Shown here piece after piece: positions 20,186-28,559 of a DNA stretch of 64,000 nucleotides. Each line of letters starts with the position of its first letter. Position 1 is the stretch's first letter. Origin of the DNA: Acidianus infernus (lineage in GTDB: Archaea > Thermoproteota > Thermoprotei_A > Sulfolobales > Sulfolobaceae); contig NZ_WFIY01000004.1 of NCBI RefSeq assembly GCF_009729545.1, positions 1,524,001 through 1,588,000 on the forward strand. Direction: 5' to 3'. A model generated the notes under the pieces. That model saw only the letters and a program-made list of their open reading frames with translations. It was not told where the DNA came from and did not search any database. A program made the position numbers and the translations under genes.

Positions 20186-21688
20186 ATGATAACAACTAAA
20201 AGGATGAAGGCATTAGAGATAAACTCGGAGGCATTAGGGGTTCCTACTTTATTATTAATGGAAAACGCAGGCAGAAGCGTAAAGGATGAAATTATAAAAA
20301 AACTAGGTAATGTTAAAGGCAAAACTGTTTACGTTTTTGTTGGTCATGGGGGTAAAGGTGGGGACGGTTTAGTTGCAGCAAGGCATTTAGCTGCTGAAGG
20401 AGCTAAAGTAACTGTAATTCTACTGGGAGAAAATAAGCATAAAGACGCATTACTTAATTTAGCCGCAGTTCAAGAAATGGATTATTCGATTAACATAATT
20501 ACAGTAAAAGATCCGGAGGAACTTAAACCAGTAGAAGGAGATATTCTAATAGACGCACTGCTGGGTACTGGATTTTCAGGAAAGCCTCGAGAACCATTTA
20601 GAACCGCAATTAAAGTCTTTAACCAGAGTAAAGGCTTTAAGGTTTCGATAGATGTGCCTTCTGGAGTCGATAGTGATACGGGCGAAACGCCTGGAGATTA
20701 CGTAGTTCCTGATTTAGTAGTTACATTTCACGATATGAAGGCAGGCTTATCAAAGTTTAATTTTGAGATAAAAGTTGAAAATATAGGAATTCCTCCAGAA
20801 GCTGAAATATATGTAGGGCCCGGAGATCTTATGGTTAATATAAAGAAGAGAGAAATGAAAAGTAGGAAAGGTGCAGGTGGTAGAGTATTAATAATAGGTG
20901 GTAGTAAAACTTTTAGCGGTGCACCTGCACTAGCAGGGTTAGCTGCATTAAGGACAGGAGCTGACTTAGTTTACATAGCTTCTCCTGGGCAAACCGCATA
21001 TACGATAGCCTCATATTCTCCAGATTTAATAGCGATAAAGTTGAATGGAGAAAATATTAACCCTGGTAATTTAGAGGAGTTAAAACCATGGATAGAAAAG
21101 TCCAATGCTATAGTTATAGGCCCGGGAATGGGCTTAGCAGAGGAAACAGTTGAAGCTTCAAAGGAAATCGTTACTTACTTAAAGGAAATAAATAAGCCCG
21201 TTGTTATTGATGCCGATGCATTAAAATCCATAAAAGGATTTACTCTTTATCCCTTTGCAGTAATTACACCCCATGCAGGAGAGTTTAAAATATTCTTTGG
21301 TTACGACGTAAAAGATAATCCTAGAGAGAGAATTTCCCAAGTAATTGATAGCGCAAAGAGAGCTAATTGTGTAGTATTATTAAAAGGTTACTTTGATGTA
21401 ATCTCCGATGGTGAAAGATTTAGATTAAACAAGACCGGCAATCCCGGAATGACAGTAGGAGGAACAGGCGACACTCTTACTGGGATTGTTGCTACATTAA
21501 TGGCGCAAGGCTTATCTCCATTTGACTCTGCCTCCATAGGAGCATTTATAAATGGATTAGCAGGTTCATTAGCTTATGCTAAGTACGGAAATCATATAAC
21601 TCCTAGTGATTTAGTAAATGAAATTCCTGAAGTAATAAATAATCCGTTGGAATCTTTTAAGAAAAAACCATATGTTAGAGTCATTTAA
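20186..21688 (+). CDS. nnr: Bifunctional NAD(P)HX epimerase/dehydratase
   Basis: A 500-residue fusion. The N-terminal YjeF_N domain (about 1-205) has VFVGHGGKGGDGLVAARHLA and DALLGTGFSGKP, and epimerises damaged S/R-NAD(P)HX. The C-terminal ADP-dependent dehydratase domain (about 225-490) has GGRVLIIGGSKTFSGAPALA and the ribokinase-like GNPGMTVGGTGDTLTGI, and restores NAD(P)H. Both are complete, as usual in archaea. A GGAGG sequence 11 bases before the ATG lies inside the right end of transposon relic A, so the relic seems to supply the ribosome-binding site. Confidence 0.95.
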   Translation: MITTKRMKALEINSEALGVPTLLLMENAGRSVKDEIIKKLGNVKGKTVYVFVGHGGKGGDGLVAARHLAAEGAKVTVILLGENKHKDALLNLAAVQEMDYSINIITVKDPEELKPVEGDILIDALLGTGFSGKPREPFRTAIKVFNQSKGFKVSIDVPSGVDSDTGETPGDYVVPDLVVTFHDMKAGLSKFNFEIKVENIGIPPEAEIYVGPGDLMVNIKKREMKSRKGAGGRVLIIGGSKTFSGAPALAGLAALRTGADLVYIASPGQTAYTIASYSPDLIAIKLNGENINPGNLEELKPWIEKSNAIVIGPGMGLAEETVEASKEIVTYLKEINKPVVIDADALKSIKGFTLYPFAVITPHAGEFKIFFGYDVKDNPRERISQVIDSAKRANCVVLLKGYFDVISDGERFRLNKTGNPGMTVGGTGDTLTGIVATLMAQGLSPFDSASIGAFINGLAGSLAYAKYGNHITPSDLVNEIPEVINNPLESFKKKPYVRVI

Positions 21689-22128
21689 CTTTTTATTGCT
21701 TCTAAAGCTTTATCGGCGTGTTCTTCAGCTTTTTTAAGATTCTTAAAAACGTGAGTTATTTTACCATTCTCGTCAATAACAAAGGTAACTCTTTGAGCAC
21801 TAGTTCCTTTTTCATTTAAGACCCCATAAGAATTTATGATTTTCTTTTCTTTATCTCCTATAAGAGGGAATTTTGCCCCATATTTTTCAGCAAATTTTTT
21901 AACAGAAGAAAGGCTATCAGCGCTAACTCCTATAACTTCTGCATTCAATTTTACTATTTCGTCATATAGTTGTACGAATCTTTGTAACTCTCTTGTGCAT
22001 CCTGCGGTGAAGGCTTTAGGATAGAAGTAAAGGATAACTTTTTTCTTTCCTTTATAATCAGATAATTTAATCTTACCTAAAGTGGACTCTGCTTCAAAAT
22101 CTGGTGCCTCTTGACCTACGTCTAGCAT
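21685..22128 (-). CDS. bcp: Peroxiredoxin, BCP/PrxQ type, with a single cysteine
   Basis: A 147-residue thioredoxin-fold peroxidase with the active-site block YFYPKAFTAGCTRELQRF; the peroxidatic Cys is residue 44. Most BCP proteins have P-x-x-x-T-P-G-C-T and a resolving Cys five residues later; here the Pro is Ala and the second Cys is Leu, and no other cysteine exists in the protein. It must therefore work as a 1-Cys enzyme needing an external thiol. Probably reduces H2O2 or organic peroxides in the cytosol. It overlaps the 3' end of nnr by four bases, tail to tail. Confidence 0.9.
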   Translation of the reverse strand: MLDVGQEAPDFEAESTLGKIKLSDYKGKKKVILYFYPKAFTAGCTRELQRFVQLYDEIVKLNAEVIGVSADSLSSVKKFAEKYGAKFPLIGDKEKKIINSYGVLNEKGTSAQRVTFVIDENGKITHVFKNLKKAEEHADKALEAIKS

Positions 22129-22184
22129 GGTATACTAATTTCTAAGCAATATTTAAAAGCCTTAACTTAGATAATACCCTCCAA

Positions 22185-23714
22185 ATGAGAAAGATCCCTA
22201 AAACTATGTCTACACAACATCCAGATAATGCGAGAGTTCCAGAATGGGCAAAAAGTGAAGTAATAGAAGGGGATGACGAAGTGGTAGAAGCTTATTATTC
22301 TTATATGAATTTAGGAATTCACGAAGTAATGTGGGACGCTGAAGGAAAGGACGTCGATACTCACGTTGTGAGAAAATTACTTTCGTTGTATACTGAATAT
22401 TTTAAAGAGAATATAATAGGCCAGGACGTATTCTTAACTTATAGACTACCAAATCCAAGAATCGAAGGTGCAGAAAGAAAAGTTTTCGCTGAGACTATGG
22501 AAAGTATTCCAGTAGCGTATGATCTAGCTGAGAAATTCTATGGTAAAAAAGTAATTCCAGTATTTGAGGTAATTTTACCTTTTACTACCAATTACCAAGA
22601 GTTAGTTTCTGTTGCAAAATATTATGAAAAAGCCGTTGCTGGAGAAGAAGATATTGAACTATTTGAAGGAATTTACGTAAGGGATCTTGTAGGCGAAATA
22701 TATCCGAAAAGAGTAGAAGTTATTCCTTTAATTGAAGACAAGGACTCTTTATTAAGAATAAGGGAAATAGTAGGCGGGTATTATAAAGTAATAAAGCCAA
22801 GTTACATGAGAGTTTTCATAGCCAGATCAGATCCGGCAATGAATTATGGAATGCTGACTGCAGTACTTTTGGCAAAATTTGCGATAAGTGCATTATATAA
22901 AATGAAAAATGAGTTAGGAATAGAAATATTCCCTATAATAGGAGTAGGATCCCTACCTTTCAGAGGCCATCTTAGTCCTAAGAATTATGAGAATGCATTA
23001 AAAGAATATAAGGGAGTTTATACTTTTACAATCCAGTCAGCTTTTAAATATGACTATGACGAGAAAGAAGTCAAAGAGGCCGTTCAGAAAATTAATGAGA
23101 ACAAAGTAGAAGAGCCTAGAGTATTTGATGAACACGAAGAGGGTTTATTGAAGAAAATTGTTGAGAATTATGTATCTTCTTATCAGCCTATAATAGAAGC
23201 TCTTGCACCAGCAATAAATTTTATCGCACTTAATTTGCCCAGAAGGAGAGCTAGAAAGTTGCACATAAGCTTATTTGGCTATGCCAGAAGTACTGGAAAA
23301 GTAACATTACCTAGAGCAATTAGTTTTGTTGGTGCAATGTACACTTTAGGTATTCCACCAGAAATAATTGGATTATCTTCGCTTTCAAAGTTATCAGAGG
23401 AAGAATGGGATTTCTTAAAAGAGAATTATATAATGTTTAATCATGACCTTAATGAGAGTGGAAAGTATGTTAATCTCGATGCTCTAGAATATTTAAAGGA
23501 AATATGGAACATAGATAACGAAGTTATTAACAAAATAAAAGAGGACGTAAAGTATGCTGAAAGTATTGGAATAAAAATTGGAGGTAATGATTACGAGTCT
23601 AAAAAACACGTATTATTATCTTCTTTAGCCTTACTTGCTTGTAAGGAAAAGAAGTACGATGAAATGAAAGAGTACATAAAAGAAATGGCATTAATAAGAA
23701 AGTCACTCGGTTAA
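22185..23714 (+). CDS. ppcA: Phosphoenolpyruvate carboxylase, archaeal type
   Basis: The 509-residue protein opens with IPKTMSTQHPDNARVPEWAK, the signature of the small archaeal PEP carboxylase (PpcA), and contains GVGSLPFRGHLSPKNYENAL and LPRRRARKLHISLFGYARST, lining the PEP/bicarbonate site. It makes oxaloacetate from PEP and bicarbonate, feeding the citric acid cycle and, in autotrophic Sulfolobales, drawing on products of the 3-hydroxypropionate/4-hydroxybutyrate cycle. A TATA-like tract (atatttaaaagcc) ends about 30 bases before the ATG. Confidence 0.96.
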   Translation: MRKIPKTMSTQHPDNARVPEWAKSEVIEGDDEVVEAYYSYMNLGIHEVMWDAEGKDVDTHVVRKLLSLYTEYFKENIIGQDVFLTYRLPNPRIEGAERKVFAETMESIPVAYDLAEKFYGKKVIPVFEVILPFTTNYQELVSVAKYYEKAVAGEEDIELFEGIYVRDLVGEIYPKRVEVIPLIEDKDSLLRIREIVGGYYKVIKPSYMRVFIARSDPAMNYGMLTAVLLAKFAISALYKMKNELGIEIFPIIGVGSLPFRGHLSPKNYENALKEYKGVYTFTIQSAFKYDYDEKEVKEAVQKINENKVEEPRVFDEHEEGLLKKIVENYVSSYQPIIEALAPAINFIALNLPRRRARKLHISLFGYARSTGKVTLPRAISFVGAMYTLGIPPEIIGLSSLSKLSEEEWDFLKENYIMFNHDLNESGKYVNLDALEYLKEIWNIDNEVINKIKEDVKYAESIGIKIGGNDYESKKHVLLSSLALLACKEKKYDEMKEYIKEMALIRKSLG

Positions 23715-24890
23715 TTCAAGAATTTTTTCTGCAATATCTAATACTACTCCGTCTTCATAAGGTAAACCGCTTACCATTAATCCTATAGGTAAGTCATTTA
23801 CTTTAGTGACTGGTAATGAAATAGAAGGTGCATTTACAAGATTGAATAGTTCTGTGTTAGATACCAAAAGTTTTCTATATTCTTTTTCTCTTCCGACTAC
23901 CTCTGAAATCTTTGGTGCAGGAATTTTTGTAGTAGGAGAAATTATCGCATCTACATTGTCAAAAGCTCTAACATATTCCTCGAAAATTACTCTCCTTGCC
24001 CTTAATGCGTCAATATAATCTATTGCTCTAATTTGCAAACCTTGCATTAATAGTTCCTTAACATCTGGGAAATACATCCCTGGAGTTGACTCTATCCAAT
24101 CCCTATGATACGAAGAACCTTCCGCAAGGGCTATTGTTCCCCTTACATTGCTTCCGAATCCTTCTAAAAAATTTAACCTAATATCAATTAAATCGAAGTA
24201 CGAAGAGAGTTTATTCAATATACTTTTTAGAGAATTTGATGCAGGGTCATCCTTAAATAAGAATACTCCTAACCTAGGCCTAGTCCTTACCTTGGATACC
24301 AGGACACGTTTATTTTCTGGAGGTATTACGGAATCTAAAACCCTTCTTAAAGTGGGAATATCCCTAGTTATAAATCCTATTGTATCTAAAGTCCAACTAA
24401 ACGGAATAACTCCGTCTATAGGTATAATTCCAGTGGTCGGTTTAAATCCAATTACTCCACATAGCGAAGCAGGAATTCTTATAGACCCTCCAGTATCTGT
24501 TCCTACGCCAACGTCTACCATTTTTAGTGCTACAGCTACTGCAGAACCTCCACTAGATCCCCCACTTATTCTTTCAGGATCATAGGGGTTTCTAGCAGGT
24601 CCAGCAATAGACGAAGTATTCGTTGCACCTATCGCAAATTCGTGAGTATTTGTTTTACCTACTATTGTTCCTCCTTCTTCCAGGATTTTATCTACTATCC
24701 ACGCGTTCCTATTAGGTATGTAATCTTTTAGGATTTTTGACCCAGCAGTAGTTTTAATCCCTTTAGTTAGTATAATATCTTTTATTCCAAAGGTTAATCC
24801 TTTAAGCTTTCCCTTATCCCTTCCTTTTATTTCAGCTATTGTTATAAATGCGTTGTATTTTGAATTTAATTCTTCTAACCTCATCTTCAC
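23703..24890 (-). CDS. Amidase signature family protein
   Basis: A 395-residue amidase with the Ser-cisSer-Lys triad elements: GLTFGIKDIILTKGIKTTAG (catalytic Lys), ISGGSSGGSAVAVAL and GVGTDTGGSIRIPASLCGVI (cis-Ser and nucleophile). The family includes GatA and many amide hydrolases. It lacks a GatB or GatC neighbour and is shorter than GatA (about 470-480), so a general amidase is more likely than a tRNA amidotransferase subunit. It lies 17 bases after a 144-residue unknown gene on the same strand and overlaps ppcA by 12 bases at the 3' end. Confidence 0.88.
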   Translation of the reverse strand: MKMRLEELNSKYNAFITIAEIKGRDKGKLKGLTFGIKDIILTKGIKTTAGSKILKDYIPNRNAWIVDKILEEGGTIVGKTNTHEFAIGATNTSSIAGPARNPYDPERISGGSSGGSAVAVALKMVDVGVGTDTGGSIRIPASLCGVIGFKPTTGIIPIDGVIPFSWTLDTIGFITRDIPTLRRVLDSVIPPENKRVLVSKVRTRPRLGVFLFKDDPASNSLKSILNKLSSYFDLIDIRLNFLEGFGSNVRGTIALAEGSSYHRDWIESTPGMYFPDVKELLMQGLQIRAIDYIDALRARRVIFEEYVRAFDNVDAIISPTTKIPAPKISEVVGREKEYRKLLVSNTELFNLVNAPSISLPVTKVNDLPIGLMVSGLPYEDGVVLDIAEKILELTE

Positions 24891-24907
24891 TCACGTAAAT
24901 AAGTGGT

Positions 24908-25342
24908 TCAGGTAGCTTTGTAGAAAGAATGTCTTCTAAGCTCATTTAAAACACTCTCTATTATGCCATCAATTTCACTCTCATTTATACCTTTTTCTTT
25001 ACTCACTTTTTCCTTTATTATACGTTCTACAACCGAATAATTCTTATATGTCTCATTAAGTTTTTTCCAATCTATACCCTTAAGTGCTTCAGAAATCCTT
25101 TTATCAAAAGGCAATTTACCTTCAAGCATTAAAACTGCAATGATAGGATAACCTATATAATTCCTAAACTTAGTTCCATTATCGTCACTAAATACCTTCT
25201 CCCCTTCAACCTTTACGGTATATTTCCTATCCCCCTCCGAGGAAGTAACAATGTAGTGATCGTTAACCTTAGTAATTCTTCCATCAGCTATTGCGCCTAA
25301 AGCTTCCAAAACCTTTATCCTAGGAGGTAATTTTAGTTTCAC
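24908..25342 (-). CDS. Conserved protein of unknown function upstream of the amidase
   Basis: A 144-residue soluble protein starting MKLKLPPRIKVLEALGAIAD and containing DHYIVTSSEGDRKYTVKVEG. I do not recognise the family. The N-terminal half reads as beta strands with charged turns, the C-terminal half as helices ending in NELRRHSFYKAT. It precedes the amidase gene by 17 bases, so the two are probably co-transcribed. The start is the ATG at 25342, which directly follows an A+T-rich promoter region shared with the divergent acr gene. Confidence 0.7.
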   Translation of the reverse strand: MKLKLPPRIKVLEALGAIADGRITKVNDHYIVTSSEGDRKYTVKVEGEKVFSDDNGTKFRNYIGYPIIAVLMLEGKLPFDKRISEALKGIDWKKLNETYKNYSVVERIIKEKVSKEKGINESEIDGIIESVLNELRRHSFYKAT

Positions 25343-25388
25343 GAATTAAATTACGTTACTAAGTATAAAAAATGCTTCCTTCATCATA

Positions 25389-25397
25389 ATTTTTAAG
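25389..25397 (+). promoter_or_regulatory. TATA box of the acryloyl-CoA reductase gene
   Basis: The sequence tttttaagc matches the Sulfolobales TATA consensus. Transcription would start about 26 bases downstream, at about 25418-25420, exactly at the ATG of MKAVVVIG. This selects 25420 over the in-frame ATG at 25408 and indicates a leaderless message. Confidence 0.65.
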
Positions 25398-25419
25398 CAA
25401 TATAAACATGTTTAAACTA

Positions 25420-26421
25420 ATGAAGGCAGTTGTTGTTATAGGTCACAAACAAGGATATAAAGTACAAGAGGTTCCAGATCCAAAGCCTGCAGATGACGAA
25501 GTTATAATAAAAGTAGATAGAGCAGCGTTATGTTACAGAGATCTATTACAACTCCAAGGATATTACCCAAGAATGAAATACCCAGTAATATTAGGTCACG
25601 AAGTTGTAGGCACAATAATACAAAAAGGTAAGAAAGTTGAAGGGTTTGAGGAAGGAGATAAGGTAGTCTCTTTACTTTACGCCCCTGACGGAACTTGCGA
25701 GTATTGTAGACAAGGAGAAGAAGCTTATTGTCATTCTAGGTTAGGATACTCTGAAGAGTTGGACGGATTTTTTGCAGAATATGCAAAAATAAAAGTTACA
25801 AGCCTAGTAAAGGTTCCTAAAGGTACTCCAGACGAAGGAGCAGTTTTAGTCCCTTGCGTTACGGGAATGATTTACAGAGGTCTAATGAGGGCACATTTAA
25901 AGCCTGGAGAAACTGTGCTAGTTACTGGAGCCAGTGGAGGAGTAGGAATTCATGCAGTACAAGTTGCAAAAGCTTTAGGAGCCAAAGTAATAGGCGTTAC
26001 TACTTCAGAAGAAAAAGCGCCTTTTATTAAAAAATTTGCAGATCATGTAATAGTAGGTAAAAAATTTGCTGAAGAAGCAAAGAAAATTTCAGATGTTCAC
26101 GTTGTAATAGACACTGTGGGAACTCCAACCTTTGATGAAAGCTTAAAATCGTTATGGATGGGTGGAAGAATAGTACAAATAGGTAATGTAGACCCTTCTC
26201 AAGCTTATCAACTTAGATTAGGTTACGTAATACTTAAAGATATTCAAATAATAGGCCATGCTAGTGCGACTAAAAAAGATGTAGAAGGTGCGTTAAAACT
26301 TACTGCAGAAGGTAAAATTCAACCAATAATTGCTGGAACTGTTGGAATAGATGAGATAGATAAAGGGTATGAACTATTGAAGGATAAGAATAAGATAGGT
26401 AAGGTGCTATTAAAACCCTAA
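25420..26421 (+). CDS. acr: Acryloyl-CoA reductase (NADPH), zinc-type MDR family
   Basis: From the ATG at 25420 the protein has 333 residues and closely follows, from memory, the acryloyl-CoA reductases of Sulfurisphaera tokodaii and Metallosphaera sedula: AALCYRDLLQLQGYYPRMKY, GHEVVGT, SLLYAPDGTCEYCRQGEEAY, VTGASGGVGIHAVQVAKALG (NADPH site) and GHASATKKD. It reduces acryloyl-CoA to propionyl-CoA in the 3-hydroxypropionate/4-hydroxybutyrate carbon fixation cycle. Structural-zinc cysteines occur in GTCEYCRQ. An upstream in-frame ATG at 25408 adds four residues, but the TATA box spacing favours 25420. Confidence 0.85.
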   Translation: MKAVVVIGHKQGYKVQEVPDPKPADDEVIIKVDRAALCYRDLLQLQGYYPRMKYPVILGHEVVGTIIQKGKKVEGFEEGDKVVSLLYAPDGTCEYCRQGEEAYCHSRLGYSEELDGFFAEYAKIKVTSLVKVPKGTPDEGAVLVPCVTGMIYRGLMRAHLKPGETVLVTGASGGVGIHAVQVAKALGAKVIGVTTSEEKAPFIKKFADHVIVGKKFAEEAKKISDVHVVIDTVGTPTFDESLKSLWMGGRIVQIGNVDPSQAYQLRLGYVILKDIQIIGHASATKKDVEGALKLTAEGKIQPIIAGTVGIDEIDKGYELLKDKNKIGKVLLKP

Positions 26422-26452
26422 ATTTTTATTTTAATGAGTAAGAAATATCAAT

Positions 26453-27061
26453 GTGAAAGTAAAACTTACTTGGATTTACATACCTTCAGACTTACTTCCT
26501 CATGACGAAAAAGATGACGATAACGATATGGAAGTTATAGCTGATGGAATATTGGAAGAATTTGAAAAAGGAGAAAAGGAAGAATTAGAAATTGACGAGA
26601 AGATCTTAATTCCTGCATCTATTTTATCTTCAAGGATAATTGAAGATTTACCCTCTAATTTGTCATACTTTTTAGGTAGGTGGGGAGGGAAGTACTATTC
26701 TGGGGATATTTCTGGAGCATTAGGAGAAATAATAATTTACACTATCCTGGAAGAAAAGTTTGGGGTAAAATTACTTGATATTTTACCATTGAGGGAAGTA
26801 AAATTCATGGGAATGATAACTGACACTTTTATTCATGTAGGGAAGTATGGTAAATTAAAGGAGTTTCTAGGCGACAAGGATGGAAAATCGTTACTTTTTG
26901 TTAACGTTAGATCCTCAGTAAAATTTGATAAAGCGATAGTTAGGAAAAATATTATTAGAGATTTAATAACTTCAGAGAGTTTAAGATATCCAGATAACTA
27001 CTCATTACTTTCTTACGTTTTTGGAGACGGAAATATAATGATGGTGGTGGTTAGGCCTTGA
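26453..27061 (+). CDS. Unknown protein, first of a coupled pair
   Basis: A 202-residue protein from a GTG start. It begins KVKLTWIYIPSDLLPHDEKD and carries an acidic stretch (DEKDDDNDMEVIADGILEEF) near residues 17-40. The middle reads SYFLGRWGGKYYSGDISGAL. No family recognised; no signal peptide or membrane segments. It shares the TTGA/TGA overlap with the next gene, so the two are translated together. They sit between acr and the accessory region. Confidence 0.65.
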   Translation: MKVKLTWIYIPSDLLPHDEKDDDNDMEVIADGILEEFEKGEKEELEIDEKILIPASILSSRIIEDLPSNLSYFLGRWGGKYYSGDISGALGEIIIYTILEEKFGVKLLDILPLREVKFMGMITDTFIHVGKYGKLKEFLGDKDGKSLLFVNVRSSVKFDKAIVRKNIIRDLITSESLRYPDNYSLLSYVFGDGNIMMVVVRP

Positions 27062-27543
27062 ATTGCGAGGATGAATTAAAAGAAGCGATGATTTTAGCCT
27101 GGATAGGTGATAGGGAAGGAGTTAACGAAATTACAAAAGAATGCGTAAAGGAATTATCGCCATATAGATCAGCAATAAAAGACATTATGAAGATAAAAGA
27201 GGAAGTTAACAGAGAATTTGAAATCCCCAAAAAATTGAGGGAAAAAAGAATTACTTACGAAGATCTCCTAGGATTAGCCTTGCTCAGATTAGCAAGAAAA
27301 ATTTCACTTACATCAGATTTGAATCCTAAAAATGATGGGAAAATAAAATATACAATAATAGACCTAGGGAATAAGAAAATATTAAGAGGATATTGTAAGG
27401 AATGCAAAGGTTTCCATTACACAATACTAAAAGACAACATAGGGTTTGCAGTAGAATATGACCAAATTATTTATGCAGAATTTTTGCAAGGAGATGAGAA
27501 AAGTGTTATGGATGTAATAAAAACGGAAATAATAAACAAATAA
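27058..27543 (+). CDS. Unknown protein, second of a coupled pair
   Basis: A 161-residue protein from a TTG that overlaps the previous stop codon by four bases. It starts with helices (NCEDELKEAMILAWIGDREG) and ends with a beta-rich segment including GYCKECKGFHYTILKDNIGF, where two cysteines (CKEC) might form half of a metal site. I do not recognise a family. T-rich sequence after 27555 may end the transcript. The last complete native gene before the accessory region. Confidence 0.62.
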   Translation: MNCEDELKEAMILAWIGDREGVNEITKECVKELSPYRSAIKDIMKIKEEVNREFEIPKKLREKRITYEDLLGLALLRLARKISLTSDLNPKNDGKIKYTIIDLGNKKILRGYCKECKGFHYTILKDNIGFAVEYDQIIYAEFLQGDEKSVMDVIKTEIINK

Positions 27544-27566
27544 TGACTTTCTTAATTTCTTGACTA

Positions 27567-27767
27567 TTAAAGTTTGTCAATTTTCTTCTTCTTTATTTTC
27601 TCTAGCAATTCCTTCTCTTCCTCATTTAACGAGATAGCAGTAATTATATCTATTTCAGATTTTATTAATTCCCCTAGCACAATTATTACATCTTTTCTAC
27701 TATGAAGATGACTTATATCCTCATCTAATCCATTATAAGCATATTTATGAATTACAATAAATGGAGG
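27567..27767 (-). pseudogene. Truncated small-protein fragment next to relic B
   Basis: On the minus strand a frame is open for 66 codons between a stop at 27768 and a stop at 27567, without a normal start codon. It encodes VIHKYAYNGLDEDISHLHSR followed by a charged helix ending in EEKELLEKIKKKKIDKL. The composition is typical of a real helical protein, and its open 5' side ends just where relic B starts, so it is likely the C-terminal remnant of a gene cut by that insertion. Family unknown. Confidence 0.4.
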
Positions 27768-27787
27768 TTAAGGGAAGGGGATGGATA

Positions 27788-27933
27788 GCCCAAGACGTTA
27801 ATGACGCCATCCCTCAGCTCGAGTGAGGGGCAACCAGCGTGAAAGTCCCCTCAAATGGTTCTCTAGACTCGAATTGATGGTAGGAACTATGAACCCCTTG
27901 GAAGGGAACCTTTACAGGGCGGGAGGAAGTCAG
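27788..27933 (+). mobile_element. Relic B: second omegaRNA-like IS605/TnpB 3' end, no transposase
   Basis: The segment starts with GACGTTAATGACGCC and ends GGGAGGAAGTCAG (27921-27933). Relative to relic A, the first hairpin changes from CCTCCC/GGGAGG to CCCTCA/TGAGGG, so pairing is kept while bases differ; the loop AGCTC is shared. Later blocks CGAAT-GATGGT-GGAAC and GGGAACCTTT also match. Keeping pairing while sequence changes suggests it derives from a functional structured RNA, as expected of the tnpB 3' region. No TnpB reading frame remains. Confidence 0.6.
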
Positions 27934-28145
27934 TCTAAGGATCCTATAGCAAGAAATGCTTTAGAATTTCTTTCTGTATTAAAAAAGATAATGATATTCC
28001 TAAAGGAATTGATCCCGTAGACTACGCCGTAATTCTTGATGCTTTCGTAACTTTTTCAACGTTTTTAGAAAAAGAAAAGGAGATAAGAAAAATCTTAGAT
28101 GAAGTTAAACAACGACTGTTCTCATTAACGAAAGTGACTCATTAG
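27934..28145 (+). pseudogene. Frameshifted gene remnant downstream of relic B
   Basis: Reading from 27934 gives SKDPIARNALEFLSVLKK, then at a run of six A (about 27981-27986) the sensible frame changes and continues DNDIPKGIDPVDYAVILDAF, followed by a charged helical C-terminus EKEIRKILDEVKQRLFSLTK and a stop at 28143. Restoring one base in the A-run joins both halves into one 70-codon frame, so this is probably a gene inactivated by a one-base slip, with its 5' end replaced by relic B. Function unknown. Confidence 0.45.
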
Positions 28146-28326
28146 TATTCTTTCTCGTCACAAAAAGTATGAACTTATATATTTTAATAGGAGCGTTAAT
28201 TTCGATTTTTATAGGTATTATTCCTCTTTTCCCGCAAAGAGAGCTTGTTAGATTGTTTATGTTTTCCAAACGATTTTTAGTTTCTCTCATAATCTCTTAT
28301 CTAATCTTTCGATTTAATGTAAAATT

Positions 28327-28361
28327 AGTGCTCCGGCCGGTATTTGAACCCGGGACCACAG
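28327..28361 (-). repeat. Partial copy of the tRNA-Glu 3' end (distal attachment site)
   Basis: The 35 bases match the 3' end of the tRNA-Glu gene at 30822-30855 with one substitution and a small indel, in the same orientation. Upstream of the T-arm the tRNA similarity stops, and the T-stem carries a mismatch, so it is not a tRNA gene. A direct repeat of a tRNA 3' end 2.5 kb from an intact tRNA with an integrase fragment is the usual footprint of integration. Confidence 0.65.
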
Positions 28362-28499
28362 ACGATGAAGGCACTTGTTGATTTATTACAGGAGTTTGTA
28401 GAGATCCTTAGAGGGCTTGAAACCGATGTTTACTCTCGCTTAATCCTTATAACAATAATTGGTAATGATTATAATAATAATGAAGTGCAATTTACTTGA
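28329..28499 (+). pseudogene. Possible int(C) start: open frame reading through the distal att copy
   Basis: In the same frame that the integrase N-terminal fragment uses across the tRNA (CSGRDLNPG), the distal copy reads CSGRYLNPGPQTM and stays open for 56 codons: KALVDLLQEFVEILRGLETD, then YSRLILITIIGN, to a stop at 28497. In an SSV-type integration the C-terminal half of the integrase would begin precisely here. The segment is too short and too divergent for certainty; no catalytic Arg or Tyr motif is present, so at best it is a stub. Confidence 0.3.
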
Positions 28500-28559
28500 T
28501 AAACTAATGATAGTAACGTTGATGACTATAATTACAACTACCTACCCTCATTTACTACG

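Noticed and set aside
27823..28020. 65-codon plus-strand frame starting MRGNQRESPLKW
   Set aside because: Its first half is relic B and its second half is the first part of a frameshifted gene; it is a chance fusion.
28327..28375. Possible second tRNA gene sharing the Glu T-arm
   Set aside because: Only the 3' end is present; there is no matching acceptor 5' strand or D-arm, and the T-stem has a mismatch. It is better explained as an attachment-site copy.
28169..28381. 70-codon hydrophobic frame and its 61-codon antisense partner
   Set aside because: The plus frame runs into the att repeat and ends there; hydrophobic A+T-rich frames are common here and nothing else supports a gene.
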